DNA of 64,000 nucleotides from Paenibacillus larvae subsp. larvae. Lineage in GTDB: Bacteria; Bacillota; Bacilli; Paenibacillales; NBRC-103111. The stretch covers positions 930,001 through 994,000 of the forward strand of contig NZ_CP019687.1 of NCBI RefSeq assembly GCF_002003265.1, in the 5' to 3' direction. Numbering within the stretch: position 1 is the stretch's first letter; every line of letters begins with the position of its first letter. Below, piece by piece: positions 8,856 to 17,815 of this stretch. The notes under the pieces were generated by a model that saw only the letters and a program-made list of their open reading frames with translations, was not told the origin of the DNA and ran no database searches. The position numbers were made by a program, and so were the translations under genes.

Positions 8856-10322
8856 CTAATTCTTATCGGTGAATTGTTCTATTATAAATTGTTTTAAGTC
8901 GACAAGCCGGGGAGGCTCTTTCACTGGATGCTTCGTTCCCGTCACAATAAGGGGGATCAGTGAATCATATTTATGTAAAGAGCCGTGGCTGCCGCCGTTC
9001 AGATGAGTAGGGTAATACCGGCTTTTCAGTTCATACCTGGGGCGGGCTGTAATTATAACCACAGGAATATCTTGAGAGTAGAGTGCGCCAAATAACCTTG
9101 AAAGGGCATCCGGATAATCCCCGTAATTTAAAATATCCCCTTCATTTTTCAAATCCAATACCGACCATTCCCCGGTAATATGCCATGTACACTGGTACAC
9201 ATCGGTAATAATCCCTGCTTTTTCAAAATAAATTTCCCGGCCTGAGCCTCCTTCCTTGACTCGTACTCCCGGTTCCTCTTTCCAGGCGATAAGATCAAAC
9301 CGTGCATCAGCCACAAGCTGGTCTATAACTTTATCATGAATTTTCTCCTTTAACGGATAGACATAAGCCATACGTTCATTATTACATACGACCAAATCAT
9401 GATTTTCCAGCTTTTCTCCCAGTTGATAAACCCGAAAAGATTTCAATAATATATCCAGGTCAATATTAAATTTCTTTTCTTTACCGATTCGTGTCTGTCC
9501 ATGATCGCTAATTACGATTACAGTGCATTGATCCAAAGCCTCATCCCAAGAAGCAAATGTACTTAAAATATCCTGGATTTTCGCGTCAACCCGAATTAGC
9601 GCTTCCTCCGCATGGGCGGGGTTTTTCTTATGAACTTCATGGTCATTATCGGGAAGATAAACAAGCATAAAATCAGGCTGGTTGCCGGATTTAATAAGAT
9701 ACTTTACAACACTTACCGCGTATTTATCGTTTATTCCGTACAAGTATTGAGCTTTCCTTAAATGCCGGGGGATATGCTGTCTCAGTTCCTTATCAGCCAT
9801 TGCGCCCAAGGTCACGATGTCCGGGCCGGATATTTTTTCCTTAAACCGGAACCCTGTAAATAAATCAAGTAAAAACGGCAACCTGACTTGATGTTTTTTA
9901 GTACTTCGGTGCACCATCGCATTGATGGAAGCAGACGTTAACCCCATTTTGTCCAGCTCTTCGAACAAAGTGGTCACTTGTTTGCTAAGATGCTTTTCAT
10001 TTAAGTTATACAGAACATTCTCCGCACAATTACGAATGCCGATTTTCCGGATACAGTTCCAGCCGTTTATGTAATTGATAATGGTTTTTTCCTCCGGGTT
10101 GTACCAGATTAGTCCGGGTACTTTATGAATATTTGGATAAACTCCTGTAACGAGAGAACTATCGACTGAAGCAGTCATAGTTGGAAAGACGGTGACACAA
10201 TTCGGCCAATATCTTCCCCGATCCATTAAAAATTGCAGGGCCGGAACTGTTTTATGGCGGATACAAGCCTCTAAAGTATCGGGCATCAAAGAATCGACCA
10301 AAAGCACAATCACCTTTTTCAA
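8856..10322 (-). CDS. Type I phosphodiesterase / alkaline-phosphatase-superfamily protein
   Basis: A metal-dependent phosphoesterase of the nucleotide pyrophosphatase/phosphodiesterase branch. Metal ligands and nucleophile are visible: LLVDSL near the N terminus, TVFPTMTASVDSS with the nucleophilic Thr, YLPDNDHEVHK, VISDHGQT, and GGSHGSLHKYDS near the C terminus. No signal peptide, so probably cytoplasmic. I start at TTG 10322 since AAAGGGG at 10332-10338 is 9 bases upstream; the in-frame ATG at 10331 touches that site. The substrate is unknown; a nucleotide or lipid-head-group phosphodiester is plausible because the gene 28 bases upstream is another phosphoesterase, likely in the same operon. 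Confidence 0.85.
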   Translation of the reverse strand: MKKVIVLLVDSLMPDTLEACIRHKTVPALQFLMDRGRYWPNCVTVFPTMTASVDSSLVTGVYPNIHKVPGLIWYNPEEKTIINYINGWNCIRKIGIRNCAENVLYNLNEKHLSKQVTTLFEELDKMGLTSASINAMVHRSTKKHQVRLPFLLDLFTGFRFKEKISGPDIVTLGAMADKELRQHIPRHLRKAQYLYGINDKYAVSVVKYLIKSGNQPDFMLVYLPDNDHEVHKKNPAHAEEALIRVDAKIQDILSTFASWDEALDQCTVIVISDHGQTRIGKEKKFNIDLDILLKSFRVYQLGEKLENHDLVVCNNERMAYVYPLKEKIHDKVIDQLVADARFDLIAWKEEPGVRVKEGGSGREIYFEKAGIITDVYQCTWHITGEWSVLDLKNEGDILNYGDYPDALSRLFGALYSQDIPVVIITARPRYELKSRYYPTHLNGGSHGSLHKYDSLIPLIVTGTKHPVKEPPRLVDLKQFIIEQFTDKN

Positions 10323-10350
10323 ACCTATCATCCCCTTTATTTATGTTTGT

Positions 10351-11082
10351 CTAAAACTTCAATGTTGCTATTAATGGTAAATGATCCGACGCGGCAGGAT
10401 CTTCTGTGATTACCTCAGCTGAAGATATATGGAAATGATGGCTGATAAAGATATAATCTAGTCGTACTCTGGGCCGAAACGAAGGGAACGTAAGACAAGG
10501 TTTTTTTCTAAATGAGTGACTAACATCGGTAAGCTTTGCCGTTACTTTCCTCCATAATTTAGACTGAGGCCATGTATTGAAATCTCCTAATAAAATCATG
10601 GGGTGGTGATCATCGATTATTTTATTCAAAATCATGTCGGCCTGTATGGATTGTATAAACGGGGTCAGACTTAAATGAGTGACATATAGTTTAAGCCATT
10701 GTCCGCCAATTAATAAAGTGACCTCCAATAACGCACGTCCTTCAAGTCTTATCGGGTATACACTCAAGTTATGGTTCTTAACATCAACAATCGGAAAGCG
10801 GGATAGAAGAGCGTTCCCGTACTCCCTAATCATGCAGTCGGTTTCTTCGGATACTTTGTTCGTTTTTGCCGCGCCAAAAATTCCGTCCAGTTTTAAACGC
10901 TCTGACAACCAGCCTAACTGGTCCGTATACTCGCTTCTCCGTGAAAAATATTTATCCACTTCATTAAGCGCGATGACATCTGCTTGGGACTTCTCAATAA
11001 CTTGAGCAATCCGGTCCAAGTTCAGCTTCCGGTCTGTTCCTCTACCGTGATGAATATTAAAGGTAACTACTCTAAATTCCAT
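10351..11082 (-). CDS. Endonuclease/exonuclease/phosphatase family protein
   Basis: A Mg-dependent phosphoesterase of the EEP (DNase I/sphingomyelinase-like) fold. VVTFNIHHGRG, ALNEVD with the metal-binding Glu, YVTHLSLTP, ILLGDFNTWP and ASDHLPLIATL are the five classical blocks, in order. About 243 residues and no leader. ATG 11082 has GGAG six bases upstream; the ATG at 11094 has no ribosome site. It is the first gene of a probable two-gene operon with the phosphodiesterase. Members act on lipids, sugars or nucleic acids, and nothing here decides which. Confidence 0.85.
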   Translation of the reverse strand: MEFRVVTFNIHHGRGTDRKLNLDRIAQVIEKSQADVIALNEVDKYFSRRSEYTDQLGWLSERLKLDGIFGAAKTNKVSEETDCMIREYGNALLSRFPIVDVKNHNLSVYPIRLEGRALLEVTLLIGGQWLKLYVTHLSLTPFIQSIQADMILNKIIDDHHPMILLGDFNTWPQSKLWRKVTAKLTDVSHSFRKKPCLTFPSFRPRVRLDYIFISHHFHISSAEVITEDPAASDHLPLIATLKF

Positions 11083-11260
11083 GGCATTCTCCATATTGGT
11101 TTCAATTTTCCTGTTTGTATTATGGGCAGTTTAGCCCGCACATATTATGACTTAACCAGGGAATGAAACTTGGCAAGAAAAAATGTTGAGGAAAATAGTT
11201 GTCTAAATACAAATGGTTCTTTATTCTAATTTATAAAGTCAAACTTGTTGAGGAGGCAAT

Positions 11261-12019
11261 ATGCTGCAAAAATTTGGGTTTTCACAATATGAAAGCCAAG
11301 CTTATGAAGTTGTAATCTCAAGCGATGAGCCGTTAGATGCATCAGCGATTGTTAAACACTCAGGTGTTCCAAAAGCCAAAATATATGAGGTACTTGCACG
11401 ACTCATCGACAAGGGTATGATCATGGATTCTGTTTCGGAAAAGAAAAAGATGTATACGGCTTTGCCATTGGAGCTTGCCATTCAGAAGTTAACTCTGGAG
11501 TTTCAATCCAATATTAAAGAACTGCAATCAACCGTCTCAAAACGAACTTTTACAGATGATCGTGTCTGGAGCTTGAAAATGCAGTCTTCCATTCACTTCC
11601 AAAGTAAACAACTTATCGAGCATGCCAAACATTCCATCCGTATTTCCGCATGGAATGATACATTTCCGGAATATCTTCCTTTACTCGAAAAGAAAGCAAA
11701 GCAGGATATTACGATTGAAGCCCTTGCCGTAGGAGACCTGGAAACAAAACTGCCGAACGTTCATTTCCTCATTCCAACTAAAGAACATGATGCATTAGAA
11801 CGCTACTTACTGCTTATCGTGGATGACCGGGAAATTTTATTTGCCGGGGTTGAACAAGAATCATGGCAAGCAATAAAAACAATGTCACAGCCATTTGTAA
11901 AATTCTTTACAGAGTTTTTCTATCATGATGTTGCCCTTGCGAAAATTACCGAAAAACATCATGATTTCTTTATGAATGATGAGGAAATACGCAGCATTTT
12001 AATGAAACTGCGATATTAA
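11261..12019 (+). CDS. TrmB-family transcriptional regulator
   Basis: A DNA-binding regulator with an N-terminal winged helix (residues 1-70: FGFSQYESQAYEVV, SGVPKAKIYEVLARLIDKGM) and a C-terminal PLD-like sensing half (QLIEHAKHSIRISAWND, LLLIVDDREILFAG). This matches the short bacterial TrmB group, which often controls neighbouring transporters in response to sugars or other small molecules. GAGGAGG stands just before ATG. It converges with an MFS exporter, separated by a shared terminator, so control of that exporter is possible but unproven. Confidence 0.85.
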   Translation: MLQKFGFSQYESQAYEVVISSDEPLDASAIVKHSGVPKAKIYEVLARLIDKGMIMDSVSEKKKMYTALPLELAIQKLTLEFQSNIKELQSTVSKRTFTDDRVWSLKMQSSIHFQSKQLIEHAKHSIRISAWNDTFPEYLPLLEKKAKQDITIEALAVGDLETKLPNVHFLIPTKEHDALERYLLLIVDDREILFAGVEQESWQAIKTMSQPFVKFFTEFFYHDVALAKITEKHHDFFMNDEEIRSILMKLRY

Positions 12020-12028
12020 GAAATCATT

Positions 12029-12063
12029 AAAAAAGAACCTATCATGCGATAGATTCTTTTTTT
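12029..12063. terminator. Shared terminator of the TrmB regulator and the MFS gene
   Basis: AAAAAAGAACCTATC pairs with GATAGATTCTTTTTT around a 4-base loop, with A and T runs on either side. It overlaps the 3' end of the minus-strand MFS gene. Confidence 0.85.
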
Positions 12064-13225
12064 TCTGCGGTAAAAAATTGTTTTCTCGTAATAGAAAAGA
12101 CTGCACAAAGCAGCGCTAATATAATAAACCCGGCACCTATCCAAGCATTATAAATAACAGATGATGTTTTAATAACAGCCCCGCCAACCGTTGAGCCAAA
12201 GGCAATTCCTAAATGAAGCGCAGAATTGTTTAAACTTTGTTGAATACCGGCCGATTCCGGTGCAATTTCTATTAAATAATTTTGCTTTACTGGTGAAATT
12301 GCCCAGCTTAGCATGCTCCAAATTGCCATCATTACAATAAATAACGGAAATGAAAATGTCATGATAGGTAATAGGAACATGGCACATGCAAAAACGATAA
12401 TAATAGAGATAATACTTTTCTTTGACCCCCACTTATCGGCAAGCCATCCGCCAAATCCACCGCCAATCACCGCTGCTATTCCGAAAATAAAGTAAAACAG
12501 GCTGATCCACTTTGCCTCAACATGCATGATGTCTTTCAAAAACGGTGTCAGGTATGCATATAGGGTTAAATGCCCTGTTAAAAAAAGAAAAGATGTTAAT
12601 TGTGCACTGACAATCTTTTTTCTTTCAAAGGAGCAATTTGCTTTTTTAGAGATAATACAGCTCCCGGTGGTACTTTTGTTAAGAATATAGAAATAGCAAT
12701 AATCGATATGAAAGTTAAAGCCGAAATGAATACAAATGGTGCCCGCCAGCCATATGCATTTCCAAGCAAAAGACCTAATGGGACGCCAAGTACAAGTGAT
12801 CCGCTTATGCCCATAAAAATAACTCCAATCGCACGCGCACGAAAATGCGGCTTCACAACACTGGAAGCTAGCGTTAACGACAATGCAATGATAAGTGATC
12901 CACTTGTTGCACACATTACCCTTGAGAACATCAGCATAGCATAATTCAAACTAAAGGCTGAGAACAGATTTCCAATTAAGAAAATAGATAATGCTCCGAT
13001 ATATATGGTTTTGCGTTCAATTTTTCCTGTTAATGCCAGTAAAATAGGCCCTGAAAGGGCAAATACAACAGAGAATATGGTAATGAACTGCCCTGCTGCC
13101 TGAATAGATACACCTAAATCATCCGCAACTAAATCCAGCGTCCCTCCAATAATCAATTCGACAGTCCCGACAACGAATGCCGCAATGGCTAAAATGTAAA
13201 CACGAAAATTCAAGTTTTTCCCCAC
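12042..13225 (-). CDS. MFS exporter (AraJ/YdhP type), one frameshift
   Basis: A 12-helix drug or sugar efflux carrier. The N-terminal half (VELIIGGTLDLVADDLGVS, GKIERKTIYIG, SRVMCATSGSLIIALSL) and the C-terminal half (FLFLTGHLTLYAYLTPFLK, GGWLADKWGSKK) belong to one protein of about 395 residues. They are split near 12622: lengthening the A run of GAAAAAAG by one base joins PLKEKK to IVSAQLTSF. Its start is preceded by a 9-bp inverted repeat (13242-13269) that looks like an operator. The substrate is unknown. Confidence 0.8.
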
Positions 13226-13241
13226 TCTTTCTCTTCTTTGC

Positions 13242-13269
13242 TTAGGTTACCACTGATATAGTAACCTAA
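13242..13269. promoter_or_regulatory. Inverted repeat, candidate operator of the MFS gene
   Basis: TTAGGTTAC at 13242-13250 and GTAACCTAA at 13261-13269 are perfect inverted copies, centres about two helical turns apart, 17 bases before the MFS start codon. The spacing is right for a dimeric repressor. No cognate regulator gene is adjacent on this side. Confidence 0.55.
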
Positions 13270-13337
13270 ATGATGTCGGTAATCAAGACTGTTAGGACAA
13301 TCCATCGAAGGGGATATCATTCTAAGATAATGAAATA

Positions 13338-13601
13338 ATGTTGAGGGGATTTCGGGGTAATACTCCTAAAGTTTATGTACAACACAAAATCCCGGAAGAT
13401 AAAGAAAAACTGATACAATTACTTGACGAAGATGCACGCCTGTATATTTGCGGGGACGGGTCCCGAATGGCGCCGGATGTGGAAGCTGCTATAAGTAAAG
13501 CTTACCCGGAAGTTCATCAAGTGAGTGAAGAGGAGGGAATCAAATGGAATAATTCGCATAGTTCAATAACGCTTCAACAATCTCAGGAACCGAGAAAATA
13601 G
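13338..13601 (+). pseudogene. C-terminal relic of a P450/NADPH-P450 reductase
   Basis: The open stretch holds PKVYVQHKIPEDKEKLIQLL, ARLYICGDGSRMAPDVEAAI and YPEVHQVSEEEG, the NADP-binding tail of self-sufficient CYP102-type P450 reductases (P450-BM3, CypD). The heme, FMN and FAD domains, about 1,000 residues, are absent, and the frame ends in unrelated residues after IKWNN. It is a gene end left after deletion. Confidence 0.75.
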
Positions 13602-13603
13602 AA

Positions 13604-13823
13604 AAGTCTATTTCATGTTCATCAGTATTTTCCCCGCTGCACTGGTTCCATATGCCTAATAATGAAATTGGAAAACAAACATCGAACCCGGCCAATTCCA
13701 ATTCCAATTCTTGCACCCAGTCATCTCTAGTTGGAATTTGATGAATACCAGAGAAGCCTGTTGTGATTCGAAGGCCGCCCGGATGGGTTCCGGTTATTCC
13801 TAACTTCGCAATCTAATCCAGAT
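13604..13823 (-). other. Possible minus-strand coding relic, family unknown
   Basis: On the minus strand a frame with one internal TAG reads ITGTHPGGLRITTGFSG, then DWVQELELELAGFDVCFPIS and LLGIWNQCSGE. The composition looks protein-like rather than random, but I recognise no family and see no start. It could be the tail of a metabolic enzyme. Between 13824 and 14042 I see no gene. Confidence 0.25.
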
Positions 13824-14069
13824 ATTCCACTTCTCTTCCTCCATTGTAGTGAATTCAAAATAAGCGTGACCAAAAACAGCAAGAAACCATAGTACCGTTT
13901 TTATAGCCACGTAAATACAGTTGTATCACTTTCTCCTTGTCTGACGTATTTTTATAATACGCGGCTTAAACGATATGTTCCATACGAATAATTCAGAACA
14001 GAAATTGGCTCATCGCCTACTGTAAGGTATTAAGACCGCTGTATGAAATTGAAAGGAGCTTGGTCCAAA

Positions 14070-14712
14070 TTGAGACAACAAGCCAGAATGAGGAAACCTT
14101 CAGCTTATAAACACCACGGGAATTATTTTGTACGCATTTTCAACAAAGCCCGGAAAAGTGTAGTATCCATCAGAACCCTAAATCACGAGGATGTTGATTG
14201 GGGAAACCCCTTTTTCAATTTGCAACCTCGAGAGACTGAGGGAATTGGGACAGGTTTTTTTATTAACAGGAAAGGAATCATATTGACAGGGGAACACGTG
14301 GTGAATAAAGCCAAGCAAGTCACCGTGAAGTTATATAATGGAAAATCACACCTGGGGAAAGTGCTCTGGAGTGATCCTATTCGCGATATTGCACTTATCC
14401 AAATCAACTCTCCAAAAACTCCTCTTCCATTACCGTTAGGATCTTCAGGAAAAAGTAAAGTGGGTGAATGGGTAATGTCTATAGGAAATCCATTAGGCCT
14501 GGAACATTCCATTACGACAGGTGTAATTAGTGCAACAAATAGGACATTTGCATTTTCCAATTCAGACAAGGTATTTGAAAATATTATTCAAACTGACTGT
14601 GCCATAAATCCTGGCAGCAGCGGAGGTCCTCTTATTAATCTAAACGGCCAAGTCATCGGTATGAACGCTTTTGTAGTGAAGGATAATCAAGGGCTCGGAT
14701 TCGCGATTGGCG
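14070..14712 (+). pseudogene. HtrA-like serine protease, truncated by a deletion junction
   Basis: A trypsin-like HtrA/DegP protease domain with the catalytic triad in place: His in ILTGEHVVNKA, Asp in RDIALIQI, Ser in NPGSSGGPLINL. Similarity runs cleanly to QGLGFAIG and stops near 14712, where a HtrA would continue into its linker and PDZ domain. The frame then wanders through unrelated residues to 14825. TTG 14070 follows AAAGGAG by about 11 bases; an ATG at 14043 is the alternative. There is no membrane anchor. Whether the isolated protease domain folds is open. The DNA immediately after the break belongs to a SagB-like gene in another frame. Confidence 0.75.
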
Positions 14713-16051
14713 CAGCCCATCTGGAGGCGCGAAACACCCGACCGAAGCTGTATTGTTTTTATATAAAGATTATGGAGAGCTTAGAAAAGGCGTTTATACG
14801 TATGACGCAGAAAACCATGCGTTAATAGAAAATCATAGTTTTCAAAAGGATTATCCGCCACATTACGGAAGTGAATCTATTTCCATTTTAATAAGATCTA
14901 GAGTGGAACGCCCGATGTGGCGCTACAGAGAGATACGGTCATTCAGAGCAGTGATGATTGATACGGGTCATGTAATTGAAAATATTAGACAACTATGCGA
15001 GTACAATGGGTTCTATACAACTCTTACGAAAGCAATCCACGCAGAAAATATCGATGACTTCGATTGGGTAAGGGAGCCTCATCTGTGTACATTACATGTT
15101 AGCCCGGAGACCATTAATAAAAGCAATCTTGTCCCCGATGTTCCATTAGCTTTGCCGGCTTCCAAAAGGTATAATACAAATCCTTGCATATATTTTACGT
15201 TCAAGGAAGGTCAACTGGTATGCAATACTTTGTGGCCAAATGTTAAATCGACCGTTATAAATTATGAGGAATTCGAGGTGTTGACTCATTGTTTGCCTTC
15301 CAGAAGAGGAGACCGGGACATCTCTCAAAAAGGTTTATTAATGAACTTTTCTATTGGGAAAACAAAGCTAGCAGAATTAAGTAGATCCTATTTGTTGATT
15401 CCGGAAAATATAGCGAAAAAATTATACAGTGAGCTACTATTATGGATTAATCACAACTGGTATATGAGTTTTCTGTTGCATTGTGAGGTTCAAAACAGCA
15501 GCGAGAGAATACAAGAACCCCCTTTTCGCCGCGATGTGATATTGAGAAACCCTGACTTATTATTCGAAAGAAAAACAACCCGGAAGTTTTCTGGCAGAAA
15601 GCTTTCCTTGTCCCAATTTAATCATATCTTAAAAAATGCTATCCCCATAGATGAACGAGATACAACTGAGTTAATTGTCAATGTGAAACATGTTGAAACC
15701 ATTGAGGCAGGCTTGTATGTGTGGAGAAATTCTATTCTTTCTTTAGTAGGAGAAGCGTTGTCGGGTGATCAAGTAAGAACATTGGTCATCGGGCAGGAGT
15801 GGGCAGGTACAGGAGCGGTTGACATTTGGATTAAGAAACAAGTTGAATGTCTGAATCCGGCCATGTATGAAATGAGTTTAATGAGTTTGGGAGCAGTTGG
15901 ACAAAGAATTTGTATTGCTTGCACCGAAGAAGGCATAAGCACCTTTATGACACCGGCAATTAAGGATGAAATTTCGTTTAATACCCTGAAAATGGATAAA
16001 TCGCTTGAGATCGCATTATATCATTTTACTATAGGGTATAAGGGAGAATAA
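14711..16051 (+). pseudogene. SagB/ThcOx-like nitroreductase-fold oxidoreductase, 5' truncated
   Basis: An FMN-type dehydrogenase of the SagB/McbC group, which in peptide-modification clusters oxidises azolines to azoles. The diagnostic block RSPSGGAKHPTEA followed by RKGVYTYDAENHALI lies in frame from about 14711, ahead of the first usable start (TTG 14753). A second nitroreductase-like half starts near 15565 (FERKTTRKFSGRKLSLSQF) and ends with SLMSLGAVGQRICIACTEEG, so this was a two-domain protein. The first 100-200 residues are missing because upstream DNA has been replaced by an HtrA-like gene. It leads a group with PqqD-, HprK- and oxygenase-like genes. Confidence 0.65.
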
Positions 16052-16074
16052 TATGAAAACAAACGATACGGCCT

Positions 16075-16275
16075 ATGACTTCTTTATACGAAATTGGTCA
16101 TTTTTTAACGTTTGAGAAGTACACAGTATTAATCGATGAAACGGATAATTATATATCCTTTATCAATGACAGATTATTTAATGAGTTAAATACATTAATG
16201 AAATCAATTGACGGAAAGCCAGTAAAATTAAGAGACGTCATACAACTGATCAATAAAAGTAAAAAAAATGAGTAG
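16075..16275 (+). CDS. Small PqqD-like protein (possible RiPP recognition element)
   Basis: A 66-residue product with YTVLIDETDNYISFINDRLF, then a helix ending in SIDGKPVKLRDVIQLIN. This strand-strand-helix pattern with a late DGK..(L/V)..VI motif resembles PqqD-type peptide-binding domains. Similarity is weak and by eye only. A well-placed AAGGGAG precedes ATG 16053, which opens a different frame that stops after 20 codons. The true start may therefore be 16053 with a frame break near 16075-16085. It lies just behind the SagB-like gene. Confidence 0.4.
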   Translation: MTSLYEIGHFLTFEKYTVLIDETDNYISFINDRLFNELNTLMKSIDGKPVKLRDVIQLINKSKKNE

Positions 16276-16317
16276 CCAAAAAATATTTGAATTATGATTT
16301 GCTAGCTCCCACGTATA

Positions 16318-16896
16318 GCAAGCATTGTGGAAAATGACAGGATTCTGGATTTTTGCAACGCGGGACAACTGGCTAATCAACTGTATGTGGATGGATATCA
16401 GGTTTCCGGATTGGATAGCTCCCCCTGGAGATGATTAAAGCTGCTCGTGAAAATACCTGTGGCAATGTGAAGTTTTTTTACGCCGATATTGGGAATTTTA
16501 AGTAACAAAATGATGCTTATCGTCTGTATTTCCGATAGCCTAAATCATTTCATAACACTGGAAGAGTTAGAATAGGCTTATCCAATTTGACCCCCTTACA
16601 ACCTGAGAGACATTTATGTTCGATATGAATAGTAGGGATTTCTTTCTGGAGAAATGAAGGGTTTATTCGAAATGAATGATGGGTACTGCCTTCGCATTGA
16701 ATTGGATTTATTGCGCTCTTGCTAAAATTGGTAAAATGAAATTTACTGTGATGCCAGGTGAAAAAATTTTAGACGAATGACTGATCCGTAAAAGGTGCTA
16801 TTAAATGAAGGATGTGCTTGAATTATTACAAAAGTAGGATTACAGGACTTGGAACTGACCACTTTAACTTCAGGAAGAATTATATTACAGTCATAA
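16318..16896 (+). pseudogene. Ruined class I SAM-dependent methyltransferase
   Basis: Pieces of one methyltransferase appear in order but in changing frames: ILDFCNAGQLANQLYVDGYQ with VSGLDSS (cofactor-binding loop), EMIKAARENTCGNVKFFYAD, ICISDSLNHFITLEELE, FEMNDGYC, and the tail VLELLQKVGLQDLEL. At least three plain stop codons (TAA, TAG, TGA) interrupt it, as well as base losses, so unlike the single-shift genes it is truly dead. It lies between the PqqD-like and HprK-like genes and was probably part of the same locus. Confidence 0.7.
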
Positions 16897-16919
16897 AACT
16901 TTCTTAGGAGCTGTGAGCT

Positions 16920-17804
16920 ATGGGGACTACAGACTTTGCTGATTGCAAGTATATAATTCAGGTAAAAATTCTTGGTGGACTGATTGAAGTCAGATGCAAA
17001 CATAAAGAATGCCTGGATGGAATAATGGATTTCTTCTCCACTTCAATCAGCTATAATTTTGCGGTGCCAGATATAATAATTTATTGTGATTGGGAACAGT
17101 CAGACAGATATCTATACAGAACAAGTCCCTTAGACTATAGAGGACCTATTTTAGAAGGGGTGTTTTACCAATTACCCGGAGATAGACAAGTAGAGCAGTG
17201 GGACTCGTATGACCCACCTCTGCCGCCCTTTGTAAAAGAACCATTTGCGAATATGTTTGTAGGTCTGCATGCAGCAGCAGTTAAAGATAGGCAGAACAAT
17301 GCTATTTTATTCATCGGACCCAAAGGCAGCGGTAAGACAACTTCAGCTTTGCAAATCGTCAATAATTCGGACTCCTATGAGCTTTTAACAGATGAAACGG
17401 TTTTTTTGAGAAGAAGAAGTTTGCTGGTTGAACCTTTTCCCAGATTAGTGCTTCCAAGAACAGCAATAGACGGTGAAGTAACTAAGTTTGCAATGACTGC
17501 TAGAGAAGCTTTTAGACAAGTTGCGCGGCAATCTGCAATGATTAACCACGGTTTTTTTCTCAAAAGAGTAAGCGGCTACATTGGAATTTCAGGAATATCC
17601 TCTGATGAAGCTTATAGGAATATCGTTGAGCATTATCAATATGCGGGTTCGAGCTTCAAGGAAAGTATGATCACTTTGAGCGTTGTTGCAAGAGAGGTTG
17701 CATTTAGTCGAATAAGCTATAGCAATTATGAACAGCTGCTTGCCATTTTGAAATCGGTTCCTGAATATTTGAATAATAGGCGAATAATGAAAATAACAAA
17801 TTGA
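16920..17804 (+). CDS. HPr-kinase-like P-loop ATPase
   Basis: A 294-residue protein with a central P-loop GPKGSGKTT at residues 134-142, preceded by FVGLHAAAVK and followed by ELLTDETVFLRR. This is the layout of HPr-kinase/phosphorylase C domains and of their relatives in peptide-modification cassettes (lasso-peptide kinases, ScmC-like proteins). The N-terminal 110 residues match nothing I know. AGGAG stands 9 bases before ATG 16920. It overlaps no gene and leads into the oxygenase-like gene 11 bases downstream. Kinase activity on a peptide is an inference from context. Confidence 0.65.
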   Translation: MGTTDFADCKYIIQVKILGGLIEVRCKHKECLDGIMDFFSTSISYNFAVPDIIIYCDWEQSDRYLYRTSPLDYRGPILEGVFYQLPGDRQVEQWDSYDPPLPPFVKEPFANMFVGLHAAAVKDRQNNAILFIGPKGSGKTTSALQIVNNSDSYELLTDETVFLRRRSLLVEPFPRLVLPRTAIDGEVTKFAMTAREAFRQVARQSAMINHGFFLKRVSGYIGISGISSDEAYRNIVEHYQYAGSSFKESMITLSVVAREVAFSRISYSNYEQLLAILKSVPEYLNNRRIMKITN

Positions 17805-17815
17805 GGGGGATTCAC

